Origin: Brevinema_A sp051649605 | GTDB lineage: Bacteria > Spirochaetota > Brevinematia > Brevinematales > Brevinemataceae | Direction: 5' to 3' | DNA length: 64,000 nt | Assembly (NCBI GenBank): GCA_051649605.1 | Contig: JBOFHK010000007.1 | Coordinates: 62,001 to 126,000, forward strand | In this document: one piece after another, positions 26,461 through 35,222 of the stretch | Layout: every line of letters starts with the position of its first letter | How positions within the stretch are numbered: position 1 is the stretch's first letter | The notes under the pieces: generated by a model | Databases searched by the model: none | Seen by the model: the letters and a program-made list of their open reading frames with translations, nothing else | What the model was told of the DNA's origin: nothing | Translations under genes and position numbers: made by a program

Positions 26461-26493
26461 TTTTCCTCCTTGCTATTTTAAGAGTCCCAAATA

Positions 26494-26516
26494 AAGAAAA
26501 AAGATTCTTTTTTCTT
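26494..26516. repeat. Palindrome in the GH57 leader
   Basis: AAGAAAAAAGA and TCTTTTTTCTT flank a single T, an 11-bp perfect inverted repeat. It lies between the GH57 promoter and its start codon, so it would be in the 5' untranslated RNA. It could attenuate transcription or be an operator. Confidence 0.5.
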
Positions 26517-26528
26517 AAGAATACGTAT

Positions 26529-26557
26529 AGTATACTATAAATAGAATAAATTTACAA
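26529..26557 (-). promoter_or_regulatory. Candidate GH57 promoter with palindromic -10 region
   Basis: On the minus strand TTGTAA (26557-26552) and TATACT (26534-26529) are 17 bp apart. The -10 box sits inside the perfect 14-bp palindrome TATAGTATACTATA (26526-26539), a possible operator. Confidence 0.55.
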
Positions 26558-26614
26558 CTGTATTCATTGTAAACTAGAGGTATGTTTTAAAATATAGGTC
26601 TTAGTAGTTCTCAC

Positions 26615-28141
26615 ATGAATCGATTCCGTATAGTCGTAGATAATTCTTTTTACAGATCACAATACGAAAAACAAACACTTGATTTTTTTAGAAAAAAACG
26701 ATATACTAAAAGGTATAAATCTCTATTGGAGTCTTCTGTGTTCAAACGCTTTGATAATAACATCCCTAAGGATATTATTAATATCTATAATATATTAGTT
26801 TCACATAACTATGAACTATATTTGGTTGGAGGAGCCGTTCGAGATTATCTAAGAGGAGATCACGCGGAAGATTTTGATCTTGCGACATCTGCTTCACCTA
26901 AGCAAATCGAACAAGTTTTTCAAGCTCATAGAGAATATCGATTAATTCCAACGGGGATCGAACACGGCACTTGGACACTCCTAATAAACCAAAAACATTA
27001 CGAAATTACTAGCTATCGTATTGACGGATCTTATTCCAATAATAGACGTCCTGATCAAGTGTCCTTTACAGATTCATTAATCGAAGATTTATCTCGAAGA
27101 GATTTTACTATTAATGCTATTGCCGTCAATCCTCATACAAGAGAAATTATCGACCCTTTCCATGGACAAGAAGATATTCAACAAAAAATGATTCGTACTG
27201 TAGGGAATCCTATACAACGTTTTAGCGAAGATGCGCTTAGAATGCTTCGAGCATGCCGTTTCGCTTCAAAATTAGAATATACCATAGAACAAGAAACTTA
27301 CCTAGGGATGCAAAAAACAGCCCATACAATCCAATTTATCTCTCAAGAACGTATTCGTGAAGAATTACTAAAAATACTCAGTAGTAAAAACCCCGCGATT
27401 GGTATTGATTTTATGCTTGATTCAGGATTATTAGACTATATTCTTCCAGAATTAAAAGAAGGCTACGGAGTCGATCAAAATCAATTTCATAAATATGATG
27501 TGTACCGTCATAACGTAATGGTCTGCGTTCATATGCCACCAGACGATCTCATCGCTAGGTTTGCTGCTTTACTTCATGATATTGGTAAACCTAGAGCAAA
27601 AAACTTCGCTCTAAAAATCGGTAATGGTAACGTTTTTTACAATCATGAAATTATCGGAGCTAAAATGGTAAAAAGCCTCATGGGGCGTTTGAAATTTTCT
27701 AATGAGGATATTGCAAAATGTGTGTTATTGGTAGAGCTTCATATGTTTTACTATACTTCAGATTGGACTGATGGTGCAATCCGAAGATTTCTCAAACGTT
27801 TTGACGGAGATATTAATTTTTTAAACCTATTGTTTCAACTTCGGAAAGCGGATCGGCTTGGAAGTGGGATCAAAAAAAATGGACCTCATATTCTTCAAGA
27901 GTTTCAACGCCGTATCCAACATATTTTAGAAAAAGATGCCGCATTAAAAGTATCTGATCTTCAGATTAATGGTACTCAATTGATGGCGACACTCAATCTT
28001 AGCCCAAGTCCTTTAATTGGACAAATTCTAAATTATTTATTAGAATTAGTATTAGATGATCCTGTATTAAATACCTACGAAACCTTAAAAACAAAAGCCC
28101 TATTGTTCCTAGAGGAACAATCTCACAAATCCCTTTTATAG
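26615..28141 (+). CDS. cca: CCA-adding enzyme / poly(A) polymerase family nucleotidyltransferase
   Basis: 508 residues. Class II nucleotidyltransferase head: LVGGAVRDYLRG followed by the metal-binding DFDLAT, then DLSRRDFTINAIA, the RMLRACRFASKL segment of the neck, and a C-terminal HD domain with LLHDIGKPR. This family adds CCA to tRNA 3' ends or polyadenylates RNA; the tRNA in this window indeed lacks an encoded CCA. The start is uncertain: ATG 26615 has no ribosome site, while GTG 26738, 41 codons later, follows GGAG and matches the usual family N-terminus. It ends 13 bp before the MscS gene. Confidence 0.88.
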   Translation: MNRFRIVVDNSFYRSQYEKQTLDFFRKKRYTKRYKSLLESSVFKRFDNNIPKDIINIYNILVSHNYELYLVGGAVRDYLRGDHAEDFDLATSASPKQIEQVFQAHREYRLIPTGIEHGTWTLLINQKHYEITSYRIDGSYSNNRRPDQVSFTDSLIEDLSRRDFTINAIAVNPHTREIIDPFHGQEDIQQKMIRTVGNPIQRFSEDALRMLRACRFASKLEYTIEQETYLGMQKTAHTIQFISQERIREELLKILSSKNPAIGIDFMLDSGLLDYILPELKEGYGVDQNQFHKYDVYRHNVMVCVHMPPDDLIARFAALLHDIGKPRAKNFALKIGNGNVFYNHEIIGAKMVKSLMGRLKFSNEDIAKCVLLVELHMFYYTSDWTDGAIRRFLKRFDGDINFLNLLFQLRKADRLGSGIKKNGPHILQEFQRRIQHILEKDAALKVSDLQINGTQLMATLNLSPSPLIGQILNYLLELVLDDPVLNTYETLKTKALLFLEEQSHKSLL

Positions 28142-28154
28142 AGAGGTAAATTCT

Positions 28155-29399
28155 ATGTTACAGGCTATTTTAAAACAATTACAAAAGATACCCGCAAATA
28201 CTAATACCAACGATATTATCACCTCCGAAGGTGTCGAAGCATTATCTGATACACCACTTTCTAATGATCTTGTATTAGAAATGATTACCTCATTTATGGC
28301 CGACTCCCATAATAGTTTTATTCAAATTCTATATTATATCATTAAAGAAAATCCCTATGCTATTTTTTTATTTATTGTAATTTCTGTTTTTATTTTAACG
28401 ATCATCCTGAGATTAATTCTCTATATTATTTCTCACCATCCCAAGAATATGAAAAAACATTTAGGACGACGTTTGTTAAATATTTTATTATCTTCCCATT
28501 TTATATGGACAGGATTATTACTAGGCGTCGTCGTCGGAGTAGATGTTTTACAAATACCAGACGTACTTGCCCACTTAATCAAAGGTTGTGCCCTCTCGAT
28601 ATTATTGTGGATGTTTTATATGATCACACAAAAACTAATTACTCTGTATGCAAGAGCTATATTAATTTATCGTGCTCATGGAAGCCGTATTAAATTTTTC
28701 AAAAATAAAAATATTCTTATTGTTCTGTCTCGTAGTATCCATGCCATTTGGTTTTTATTATTTGTTACCATTTTATTAGGATTATGGGGTGTAGAATTAG
28801 CTCCTATTCTTACAGGTTTGGGGATCGTCGGTATCGTTGTCGGTCTTGCATTACAAGATTCCCTTTCCCATATTATGGGGGGGATTTCTCTAATGCTTGA
28901 TGAAACATACACAGAAGGAGATTACATCATTCTCGAAAATGATAATGCTGGTATTATTTTTCAAATTGGCTATCGCAGTACTAAATTACGAACCTTCGAT
29001 GAAGAAATTATTACCATCCCCAACGGTATTCTCTCTAAAATGATTATTACTAACTTATCTCAGCCTGTTAAAAGAAGTCGTGTAACACTTTTCCTGAAAA
29101 CTTACGCAGCCGATGCAAGTCCTCAGCTCGTTAAAGAGCTTTTAATACAAACGGCAAAAAGTTCATCAGGGATTCTTCGTTATCCAGAGCCGACTTCTTT
29201 CTTTTTAGCACCCGAAGGCTCTTTGTATTCTTTTCGGGTAAGTTTTTATATCAGTACCCCTCTCAATAAACTATCTGCCTCTGATACCGTTCAGCAAGAA
29301 ATTGTCAGAGTATTCAATCAACACAATATCCGTTTTGGAATCACAGAAAACGTCATGCACGTGCAAGAACATAATATCACAACTACTAGTGATAAATGA
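28155..29399 (+). CDS. MscS-family mechanosensitive channel
   Basis: 414 residues with about five membrane helices; the pore-lining helix is the Gly/Ala-rich GLGIVGIVVGLALQDSLS, followed by the beta domain GGISLMLDETYTEGDYI and the conserved ITIPNG. The C-terminal alpha/beta domain is complete. MscS channels release osmolytes on hypo-osmotic shock. The first 70 residues form an N-terminal extension of low conservation. It is second in an operon with the CCA enzyme and is followed by a terminator. Confidence 0.92.
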   Translation: MLQAILKQLQKIPANTNTNDIITSEGVEALSDTPLSNDLVLEMITSFMADSHNSFIQILYYIIKENPYAIFLFIVISVFILTIILRLILYIISHHPKNMKKHLGRRLLNILLSSHFIWTGLLLGVVVGVDVLQIPDVLAHLIKGCALSILLWMFYMITQKLITLYARAILIYRAHGSRIKFFKNKNILIVLSRSIHAIWFLLFVTILLGLWGVELAPILTGLGIVGIVVGLALQDSLSHIMGGISLMLDETYTEGDYIILENDNAGIIFQIGYRSTKLRTFDEEIITIPNGILSKMIITNLSQPVKRSRVTLFLKTYAADASPQLVKELLIQTAKSSSGILRYPEPTSFFLAPEGSLYSFRVSFYISTPLNKLSASDTVQQEIVRVFNQHNIRFGITENVMHVQEHNITTTSDK

Positions 29400-29426
29400 G
29401 ACATAGTCTTATATAACACATAACAC

Positions 29427-29460
29427 AAAAAATCTGATAAATATAATTATCAGATTTTTT
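29427..29460. terminator. Intrinsic terminator after MscS gene
   Basis: AAAAAATCTGATAA pairs with TTATCAGATTTTTT around loop ATATAA. It may also terminate the convergent lipoprotein gene. Confidence 0.85.
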
Positions 29461-29478
29461 ATATTGTTTATTTATTAT

Positions 29479-30384
29479 TTACTTTTTTTCTATCCCATCA
29501 TAAGTGATATACCGCTCTCCATATTGAACATCTTGTATATCTTCTACAATTCTTACCGTTAACAATAAGGTATCCCCATAGTCAATATTTGAAGGAATAT
29601 TAATATGATGCCATTGTGGACCAACCATTATAACAAAATCACTCGCATAGCCTACAAATGGACCATCGCCACGCCAGTCTTTATAGAGATTCTCGTTTCT
29701 ACTTTCCGTCCAAAATCGGAGAGTGTATTTAAAAGACTCGGGGTTATTTTTATCAATCGGAAATTTTCCCAAATATAAATAACCTGTATCCAATGCTGTG
29801 CCACATTTAAGTGTCCACCCATCATCACCAAAATACTCCGCTTGAGCATCCATCATCCAATACCCCTGGGAATTGGTGTGGACACCATTATAGATAATCT
29901 TTTTCCTCAAAGTGGTAACACTATCAAAGGCAGGAGCAGGACTACCAGGTCTGCTATGTCCAGAATAGACGCAATTAACAACAAAATTAATATGTCTAGT
30001 TATATGGATTTTTTTGTTAACAAAGAGATAATTATGATCCCCTGCATCTCCCACAAAACGTACTTTCATCCTTACGATCTTATTAAGATCTGGGGCTGGT
30101 TTTATATAAGACGCAATCCTCTGTGCTGTTTCAGCAGTTTTAAAGGCATTACTAATATCCATCATTGGAGGTAAACTAGGGTCATCATCATAAATCCAAC
30201 CATCATCATTAGGAGGATTAATCGGGGGGAAAACATTAGTATTCCCAGGTACTTCGGGATTAATAGGCGGAAAAACGATATTAGTACCCCCACCCTCTGG
30301 TACATAGGTATCCGAAGTCGAAAGATCTGAGTCCATACTACAAGATACTAACGTAAATAATATTATTCCTATCAATTTTTTCAT
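29479..30384 (-). CDS. Lipoprotein with Pro/Asn-rich linker, function unknown
   Basis: 301 residues. The signal sequence ends in the lipobox LVSC with C15, so it is a lipid-anchored surface or periplasmic protein. Residues 30-75 are a low-complexity linker containing two copies of VFPPINP, and the remainder is a beta-rich, Trp/Tyr-rich domain with no recognised family. It is flanked by a terminator and its own promoter, so it is probably monocistronic. Confidence 0.75.
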   Translation of the reverse strand: MKKLIGIILFTLVSCSMDSDLSTSDTYVPEGGGTNIVFPPINPEVPGNTNVFPPINPPNDDGWIYDDDPSLPPMMDISNAFKTAETAQRIASYIKPAPDLNKIVRMKVRFVGDAGDHNYLFVNKKIHITRHINFVVNCVYSGHSRPGSPAPAFDSVTTLRKKIIYNGVHTNSQGYWMMDAQAEYFGDDGWTLKCGTALDTGYLYLGKFPIDKNNPESFKYTLRFWTESRNENLYKDWRGDGPFVGYASDFVIMVGPQWHHINIPSNIDYGDTLLLTVRIVEDIQDVQYGERYITYDGIEKK

Positions 30385-30401
30385 TATTCCCCTCTTATTT
30401 T

Positions 30402-30429
30402 TTTATAATATTTTTGTTATTTTTATCAA
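30402..30429 (-). promoter_or_regulatory. Candidate promoter of the 29479-30384 lipoprotein gene
   Basis: Minus strand TTGATA (30429-30424) and TATAAA (30407-30402), 16-bp spacer, 18 bp before the start codon; the ribosome site AGAGGGG follows. Confidence 0.5.
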
Positions 30430-30766
30430 AACGATATTGAGAAAGTATTACTCTCTTAATTTACGATAAACAATTGGTGCAAATTTACCTAGTAACCCTA
30501 AAGAATAAGATATAGGTACTAATAATAAATTCTATATTTAGAAATATAAAGATCAATTGTATTATAGAGTATTTTCGTATAAATGTCAAATAATCACAGG
30601 TTATTTTATGTATTTTTTATGTGTTATTGTAAGAAGATAGTAGTCTTAATAAACTTTCTTAAAATATTCATTTGTTTTTGTTAATATAAATATCAACGAT
30701 CAATCTAGTTTTTTACCATTAATTTTAGACTATTAAAATAATAATTAATACGTTTTATAAAAAAAA

Positions 30767-30795
30767 TTGACTTATTATAAAAGATATAGTATCAT
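30767..30795 (+). promoter_or_regulatory. Candidate rho promoter
   Basis: TTGACT (30767-30772) and TATCAT (30790-30795) with a 17-bp spacer. The resulting leader would be about 80 nt, long enough for the autoregulation known for rho in other bacteria, but no specific element is recognisable. Confidence 0.55.
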
Positions 30796-30883
30796 AAAGG
30801 TATGATTACTAATCATTCTCTATCCTATCATGGAAATAAGATTTCCACAGAATATATATTCCAATCCAATTCAGAGGTACTTT

Positions 30884-32476
30884 ATGGCTCGTCGCATTAG
30901 ACTAAAAAACACAGGAGATTCTCCCAATCTTATTCTTCCTGAAAACACTTCCAATACGTTTATGGAAGAAATTAATTTTATAGAAGCTCCTGTAATAGAA
31001 CAAAACAAGCCTAAAAAGATGAAACCTCATCCCGATAAATTTAAAAAGAAAGTAAAAGCTCCAACTAATGAACCCAATATCGCTGAAGAAGACTACTTAG
31101 CCATTGATATTGATTTTGAACAGTATAGTAAATATCTATTCAACATGTATGAACACTCTAATAATCCCAAAAAAATTATGGAGCAAGTTTTTTCAGAAGA
31201 TTATAAATTTTTATTTATCAATCAATTAAAACAACTCTCTATCACTGAGCTTCTTATGGTAGCGAATCACTTAAAATTGGAAAACTGTGAAAGTATGCAC
31301 ACCCAAGAGCTCGTCTATACCATCCTCCGTAAACATACCGATAATCAGGGGATTATTTACGGAGGTGGAACTTTACAACTTATTGATGGGGGATTTGGAT
31401 TTTTACGCTCTCCAAGATACAGTTACCTTCCTAGTTCTGATGATATTTATGTATCTCCTTCTCAAATTTCTCTATTCCGTCTTCGAAGTGGTGATGTCCT
31501 TCAAGGACAAATACGCCCTCCTCAAAAAAGTGAGGAAGAAAAATTCTTTGCAATGCTTCGTGTTGAAAGTATTAACGAAAAATCGGCAGAAGTCGCAAGA
31601 AAACGCACCTTGTTTTCCAATCTTACTCCTATTTTTCCTAATGAACAAATCTATATGGAACGTGATCCTCTCCATATAGGAATGAGAATGATTGATATTT
31701 TCACTCCTATTGGTAAAGGACAGCGAGCATTAATTGTTTCTCCCCCTAAAGCTGGAAAAACAACACTATTAAAAGATATTGCCAATAGTATTACGACTAA
31801 TCACCCTGAAATTAAACTTATCATCTTTTTGGTCGATGAAAGACCTGAAGAGGTTACCGATATGCAACGTTCTGTCAAAGCTGAAGTTGTTTCATCAACT
31901 TTTGACGAACCAGCACAAAAACATGTAAATGTCGCCCAAATGGTACTGGAAAAATCCCGTCGCCTCGTAGAAAGTGGTTATGATGTTGTTGTTTTATTAG
32001 ATTCGATTACAAGGCTCGCTCGAGCATATAACCAAGTTGAGCCATCCACAGGAAAAGTACTGTCTGGAGGAATCGATTCTGGTGCGTTACACAAGCCAAA
32101 AAAATTCTTCGGAGCTGCTCGTAACATCGAAGAAGGGGGAAGTTTGACAATTATCGCAACTGCCCTAGTCGATACAGGTTCAAAAATGGATGATGTAATC
32201 TTTGAAGAGTTCAAAGGCACAGGGAATATGGAAATGAATTTAGACCGTAATCTCGCTAATCAACGTACCTTCCCTGCCTTTGATCTTAAAGTTTCTGGGA
32301 CTCGTAAAGAAGATTTGTTATTAGATGCCATCACCTTAGAACGTAGTCAAATGCTCCGAAAAGTCTTTGCCAATATGTCCAACGAAGAAATTATCCAAAA
32401 AATCGGACAATCTATGAAACGATTTCCAACTAATAAAGAATTTCTTAATAATCTTCAAGCTTTAGGAAGACTATAA
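30884..32476 (+). CDS. rho: Transcription termination factor Rho
   Basis: Hexameric RNA helicase, 530 residues from ATG 30884, which has an AGAGG ribosome site; the longer frame from 30830 does not. The first 85 residues are a charged extension. A Rho-N helix bundle (ITELLMVANHLKLEN) and the RNA-binding cold-shock-like domain (GGFGFLRSPRYSYLPSSDDIYVSPSQI in short) follow. The ATPase core shows Walker A PPKAGKTT at about residue 288, the DERPEEVTDM segment and LLDSITRLARAYN. The core looks complete. It is followed by two dehydrogenase genes rather than the frequent rpmE. Confidence 0.96.
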   Translation: MARRIRLKNTGDSPNLILPENTSNTFMEEINFIEAPVIEQNKPKKMKPHPDKFKKKVKAPTNEPNIAEEDYLAIDIDFEQYSKYLFNMYEHSNNPKKIMEQVFSEDYKFLFINQLKQLSITELLMVANHLKLENCESMHTQELVYTILRKHTDNQGIIYGGGTLQLIDGGFGFLRSPRYSYLPSSDDIYVSPSQISLFRLRSGDVLQGQIRPPQKSEEEKFFAMLRVESINEKSAEVARKRTLFSNLTPIFPNEQIYMERDPLHIGMRMIDIFTPIGKGQRALIVSPPKAGKTTLLKDIANSITTNHPEIKLIIFLVDERPEEVTDMQRSVKAEVVSSTFDEPAQKHVNVAQMVLEKSRRLVESGYDVVVLLDSITRLARAYNQVEPSTGKVLSGGIDSGALHKPKKFFGAARNIEEGGSLTIIATALVDTGSKMDDVIFEEFKGTGNMEMNLDRNLANQRTFPAFDLKVSGTRKEDLLLDAITLERSQMLRKVFANMSNEEIIQKIGQSMKRFPTNKEFLNNLQALGRL

Positions 32477-32493
32477 CTATCTGGAGGCATCTA

Positions 32494-33213
32494 ATGAAAA
32501 AACTTATTGTTATTACTGGTGCTAGCTCTGGTATTGGAGCAGCAACTGCCAAAAAATTCTCTAAGGAAGGACACCCTCTCCTTTTATTGGCTCGCCGAGT
32601 CGAGCAAATGGAAGCTCTCAAACTCACTAATACTCTGTGCGATCAAGTAGATATTCGTGATAAAAATGCATTGTATCAAGCCATCAAAAAAGCTGAGGAA
32701 CAATTCGGAGACCTTGATTGCCTAGTCAATAACGCTGGAGTGATGCTTCTAGGACATCCAGAGATCCAAGAAGAAGATGAATGGGACACGATGATCGATA
32801 TCAACATCAAAGGACTCCTCTATGGGATCAAATATGCTATAAAATCCATGAAAGCTCGACAAACAGGGACGATTTTTAATATTAGTTCCCTCGCTGGGCG
32901 AAAAACATCAAAAACACGAATGGCTTATGGAGGGACAAAATTTGCTGTTCATGCAATCAGTGAAATTCTCAGAGAAGAGCTTGCCTCCTCCAATGTCCGA
33001 TCTATTACTATTGCCCCTGGGATTGTAGAAACAGAGCTTTTGAGCCACACAACAGACGACTCTATTAAAGCAAATTATCAAAAAAATAAAGATATTATTA
33101 AAGACTTACTTATTCCTGAAGACATTGCAGATATGATCTATTACGCCTATACTCAACCACAACATGTCTGTATAAGGGAAATTTTAGTAACATCCACCAA
33201 ACAATCTCTCTAA
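32494..33213 (+). CDS. Short-chain dehydrogenase/reductase, copy 1
   Basis: 239-residue classical SDR with the cofactor motif TGASSGIG, the NNAG motif, a catalytic Ser in NISSLAG and the YxxxK pair in YGGTK. It resembles the YdfG-type NADP-dependent oxidoreductases acting on 3-hydroxy acids or small ketones; the substrate is not defined. It lies 17 bp after rho and 10 bp before a paralogue of identical length, indicating tandem duplication within the operon. Confidence 0.9.
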   Translation: MKKLIVITGASSGIGAATAKKFSKEGHPLLLLARRVEQMEALKLTNTLCDQVDIRDKNALYQAIKKAEEQFGDLDCLVNNAGVMLLGHPEIQEEDEWDTMIDINIKGLLYGIKYAIKSMKARQTGTIFNISSLAGRKTSKTRMAYGGTKFAVHAISEILREELASSNVRSITIAPGIVETELLSHTTDDSIKANYQKNKDIIKDLLIPEDIADMIYYAYTQPQHVCIREILVTSTKQSL

Positions 33214-33223
33214 GGAGTACATA

Positions 33224-33943
33224 ATGAAAAAACTAATCGTTATTACTGGTGCTAGCTCTGGTATTGGAGCAGCAACTGCCAAAAAATTGTCTCAAGAAGG
33301 GTATCCTCTTCTTTTGTTAGCTCGTCGAGTCGAGCAGATGGAAGCTCTCAATCTCCCTAATACATTGTGTCATCAAGTGGATATTTTAGATGTTGATACT
33401 TTTCAATCTGCTATTCAAGAAGCGGAGGCTAAATTTGGTTCTGTAGATTGTTTAGTCAACAATGCTGGAGTTATGCTCTTAGGGACACCAGCTGAGCAAT
33501 CTCTCCAAGAATGGAATACTATGATTGATGTTAATATCAAAGGATTACTCAACGGAATACACTTAGTTCTTAAAGGAATGATCAAGCAAAACCACGGAAC
33601 AATTATTAATATTAGTTCCATCGCAGGACGAAAAACTTTTCCCAATCATGCCGTCTACTGTGGAACAAAATTCGCTGTCCACGCAATAAGCGAAAATATT
33701 CGTCAGGAAGTTTCCGCTCATAATATTCGTGTTTCTATCGTTGCACCTGGAGTTACCGAAACAGAACTTATGAATCATACCACAGATCTCAATATTACCA
33801 AAAATTATCATGAATGGAAAAAAACGATGGGGGCAGGATTGGAAGCCCAAGATATTGCAAACACAATTTCTTTCATCTATAATCAACCACAACGAGTCTG
33901 TATTCGAGAAATAGATATAGCCCCAACTAAACAAGAATCGTAA
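33224..33943 (+). CDS. Short-chain dehydrogenase/reductase, copy 2
   Basis: A 239-residue paralogue of the preceding gene with all SDR motifs intact (TGASSGIG, NNAG, NISSIAG, YCGTK). The first 65 bp are nearly identical to copy 1 at DNA level, including an exact 50-bp run (33239-33288 versus 32509-32558), while the rest has diverged strongly. This suggests local gene conversion or recent pressure on the nucleotide-binding segment. It ends the rho transcript, with a terminator 3 bp on. Confidence 0.9.
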   Translation: MKKLIVITGASSGIGAATAKKLSQEGYPLLLLARRVEQMEALNLPNTLCHQVDILDVDTFQSAIQEAEAKFGSVDCLVNNAGVMLLGTPAEQSLQEWNTMIDVNIKGLLNGIHLVLKGMIKQNHGTIINISSIAGRKTFPNHAVYCGTKFAVHAISENIRQEVSAHNIRVSIVAPGVTETELMNHTTDLNITKNYHEWKKTMGAGLEAQDIANTISFIYNQPQRVCIREIDIAPTKQES

Positions 33944-33946
33944 AAC

Positions 33947-33990
33947 AAAATAAAGAGAAAATTTCACCTAAAAGCTTTCTCTTTATTTTT
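33947..33990 (+). terminator. Intrinsic terminator after the second SDR
   Basis: AAAATAAAGAGAAA pairs with TTTCTCTTTATTTT across a 15-nt loop and is followed by one more T. Confidence 0.7.
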
Positions 33991-34031
33991 CTATCTTATA
34001 TAACTTTATTAATAAAATTAGGAAGTTTACA

Positions 34032-35078
34032 ATGCATAACTTACGTATATTTTTACTTCTATTTTTAGTATCTCCTTTATTTGCCAATATATTTCTTTCT
34101 AATATACAAAAAAATCAAAGTCTCCTATATATTTTAGATGGTTCTATCAATCAATCTCCTGCAACGATGTTTCTCCAAATTCAAACAAATAAAGTCTCTG
34201 CCTCTTTTTACCTTAGTAATACAAAAAAATCTGAAACATTTGAGGGTGAAAAACAATCGAACTCCCTGATTACCCTAACTAATAACGAAGAAATAATACA
34301 AGGGAGTTTTGCCCCCACTGACGATTTTAGAGGACAACGAATTGTTAATAACAAGGTTTCAAATTTTGATCTAATAATAAGAAAATCTCCTTTTCCTTAT
34401 ATTGAAATCACCGATTATACATTTGTTACCAATCTCTCTTGGAATAAAAATACGCCCCCTGACAAGGTAAAGTTTATTTTTAAAGGTCAGTCTCTGCACC
34501 TATCAAATCCCAACAAATTATTAGGGGTCAATAAAATCAATACCCTATTCTCTCAAAAACTGAATAGTATGCTCCATATCGTAAAACAAGACCTCAAAAA
34601 CCGAGAAGAACTTGACAACACTCTCCCAGACTGTTATTCCTGTATTGCCTATGAGTTTCACTCAAACTATGAGATTGAATATACCGATAGTAAAGTATTA
34701 TCACTTATCCACACAGAATATATTTATAGTGGGGGTGCTCATGGTACAACCTACGTTTCTCCTATAGTTTATCGATTAAATGATGGAACAACATTAAACA
34801 GCTCCGTAAAAGATTTGATTATCTCTCTTGAAGATCCAAAACTACTCTCCTTAATGCGACAGAAATTATTAGATGGTAGGACTCAAAATGACTATTTTGA
34901 GTTCGATACAATCCGATTAAATAATCACTATTATATCACATCTTCAGGGATTACATTCCTCTACAACCGTTACGAAATCGCTGCTTATGTTTATGGGGCT
35001 ATTACTATTGAATTTAGCTATGAAGAGTTAAAACCCTTTGTTAAAAGTAATTCCAGTCTTATAGATCTTTTTCAATAA
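34032..35078 (+). CDS. Secreted DUF3298-type protein
   Basis: 348 residues with a signal peptide (about 18 residues, ending LFAN). The C-terminal half has the features of the DUF4163/DUF3298 pair seen in RsiV-like and many secreted proteins: a YSGGAHGTTYVSP signature near residue 236, then the YRLNDGTTLN segment. These domains are associated with lysozyme binding in RsiV, but no such role can be assumed here. The N-terminal 150 residues are beta-rich and unrecognised. The ribosome site AGGAAG precedes ATG 34032. Confidence 0.72.
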   Translation: MHNLRIFLLLFLVSPLFANIFLSNIQKNQSLLYILDGSINQSPATMFLQIQTNKVSASFYLSNTKKSETFEGEKQSNSLITLTNNEEIIQGSFAPTDDFRGQRIVNNKVSNFDLIIRKSPFPYIEITDYTFVTNLSWNKNTPPDKVKFIFKGQSLHLSNPNKLLGVNKINTLFSQKLNSMLHIVKQDLKNREELDNTLPDCYSCIAYEFHSNYEIEYTDSKVLSLIHTEYIYSGGAHGTTYVSPIVYRLNDGTTLNSSVKDLIISLEDPKLLSLMRQKLLDGRTQNDYFEFDTIRLNNHYYITSSGITFLYNRYEIAAYVYGAITIEFSYEELKPFVKSNSSLIDLFQ

Positions 35079-35173
35079 TTTTCTCATCTTTTTTATATTT
35101 AATTCTATAATAATCAAATATAGAAAATATTAATATATCTCACCATTTTAAAAGTATTTTTGCAATAAAAATA

Positions 35174-35203
35174 TTGACAACTATTCAAGTCTTATTCTAT
35201 AAT
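35174..35203 (+). promoter_or_regulatory. Consensus promoter of murQ
   Basis: TTGACA (35174-35179) and TATAAT (35198-35203), both perfect consensus hexamers, with an 18-bp spacer and 19 bp before the start codon. One of the strongest promoter-like pairs in the window. Confidence 0.8.
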
Positions 35204-35222
35204 AATGAATTAAGGAGTATAT

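Larger units (their letters stand above)
30385..30883. other. Intergenic region upstream of rho
   Basis: About 500 bp, strongly AT-rich. It contains the minus-strand lipoprotein promoter at its left end and the rho promoter at its right end. I see no coding frame and no long inverted repeat between them. Confidence 0.5.

Noticed and set aside
26738..26740. GTG 26738 as certain start of the CCA enzyme
   Set aside because: It has a better ribosome site than ATG 26615 and matches the family N-terminus, but the longer basic extension cannot be excluded, so it is recorded only as an alternative.
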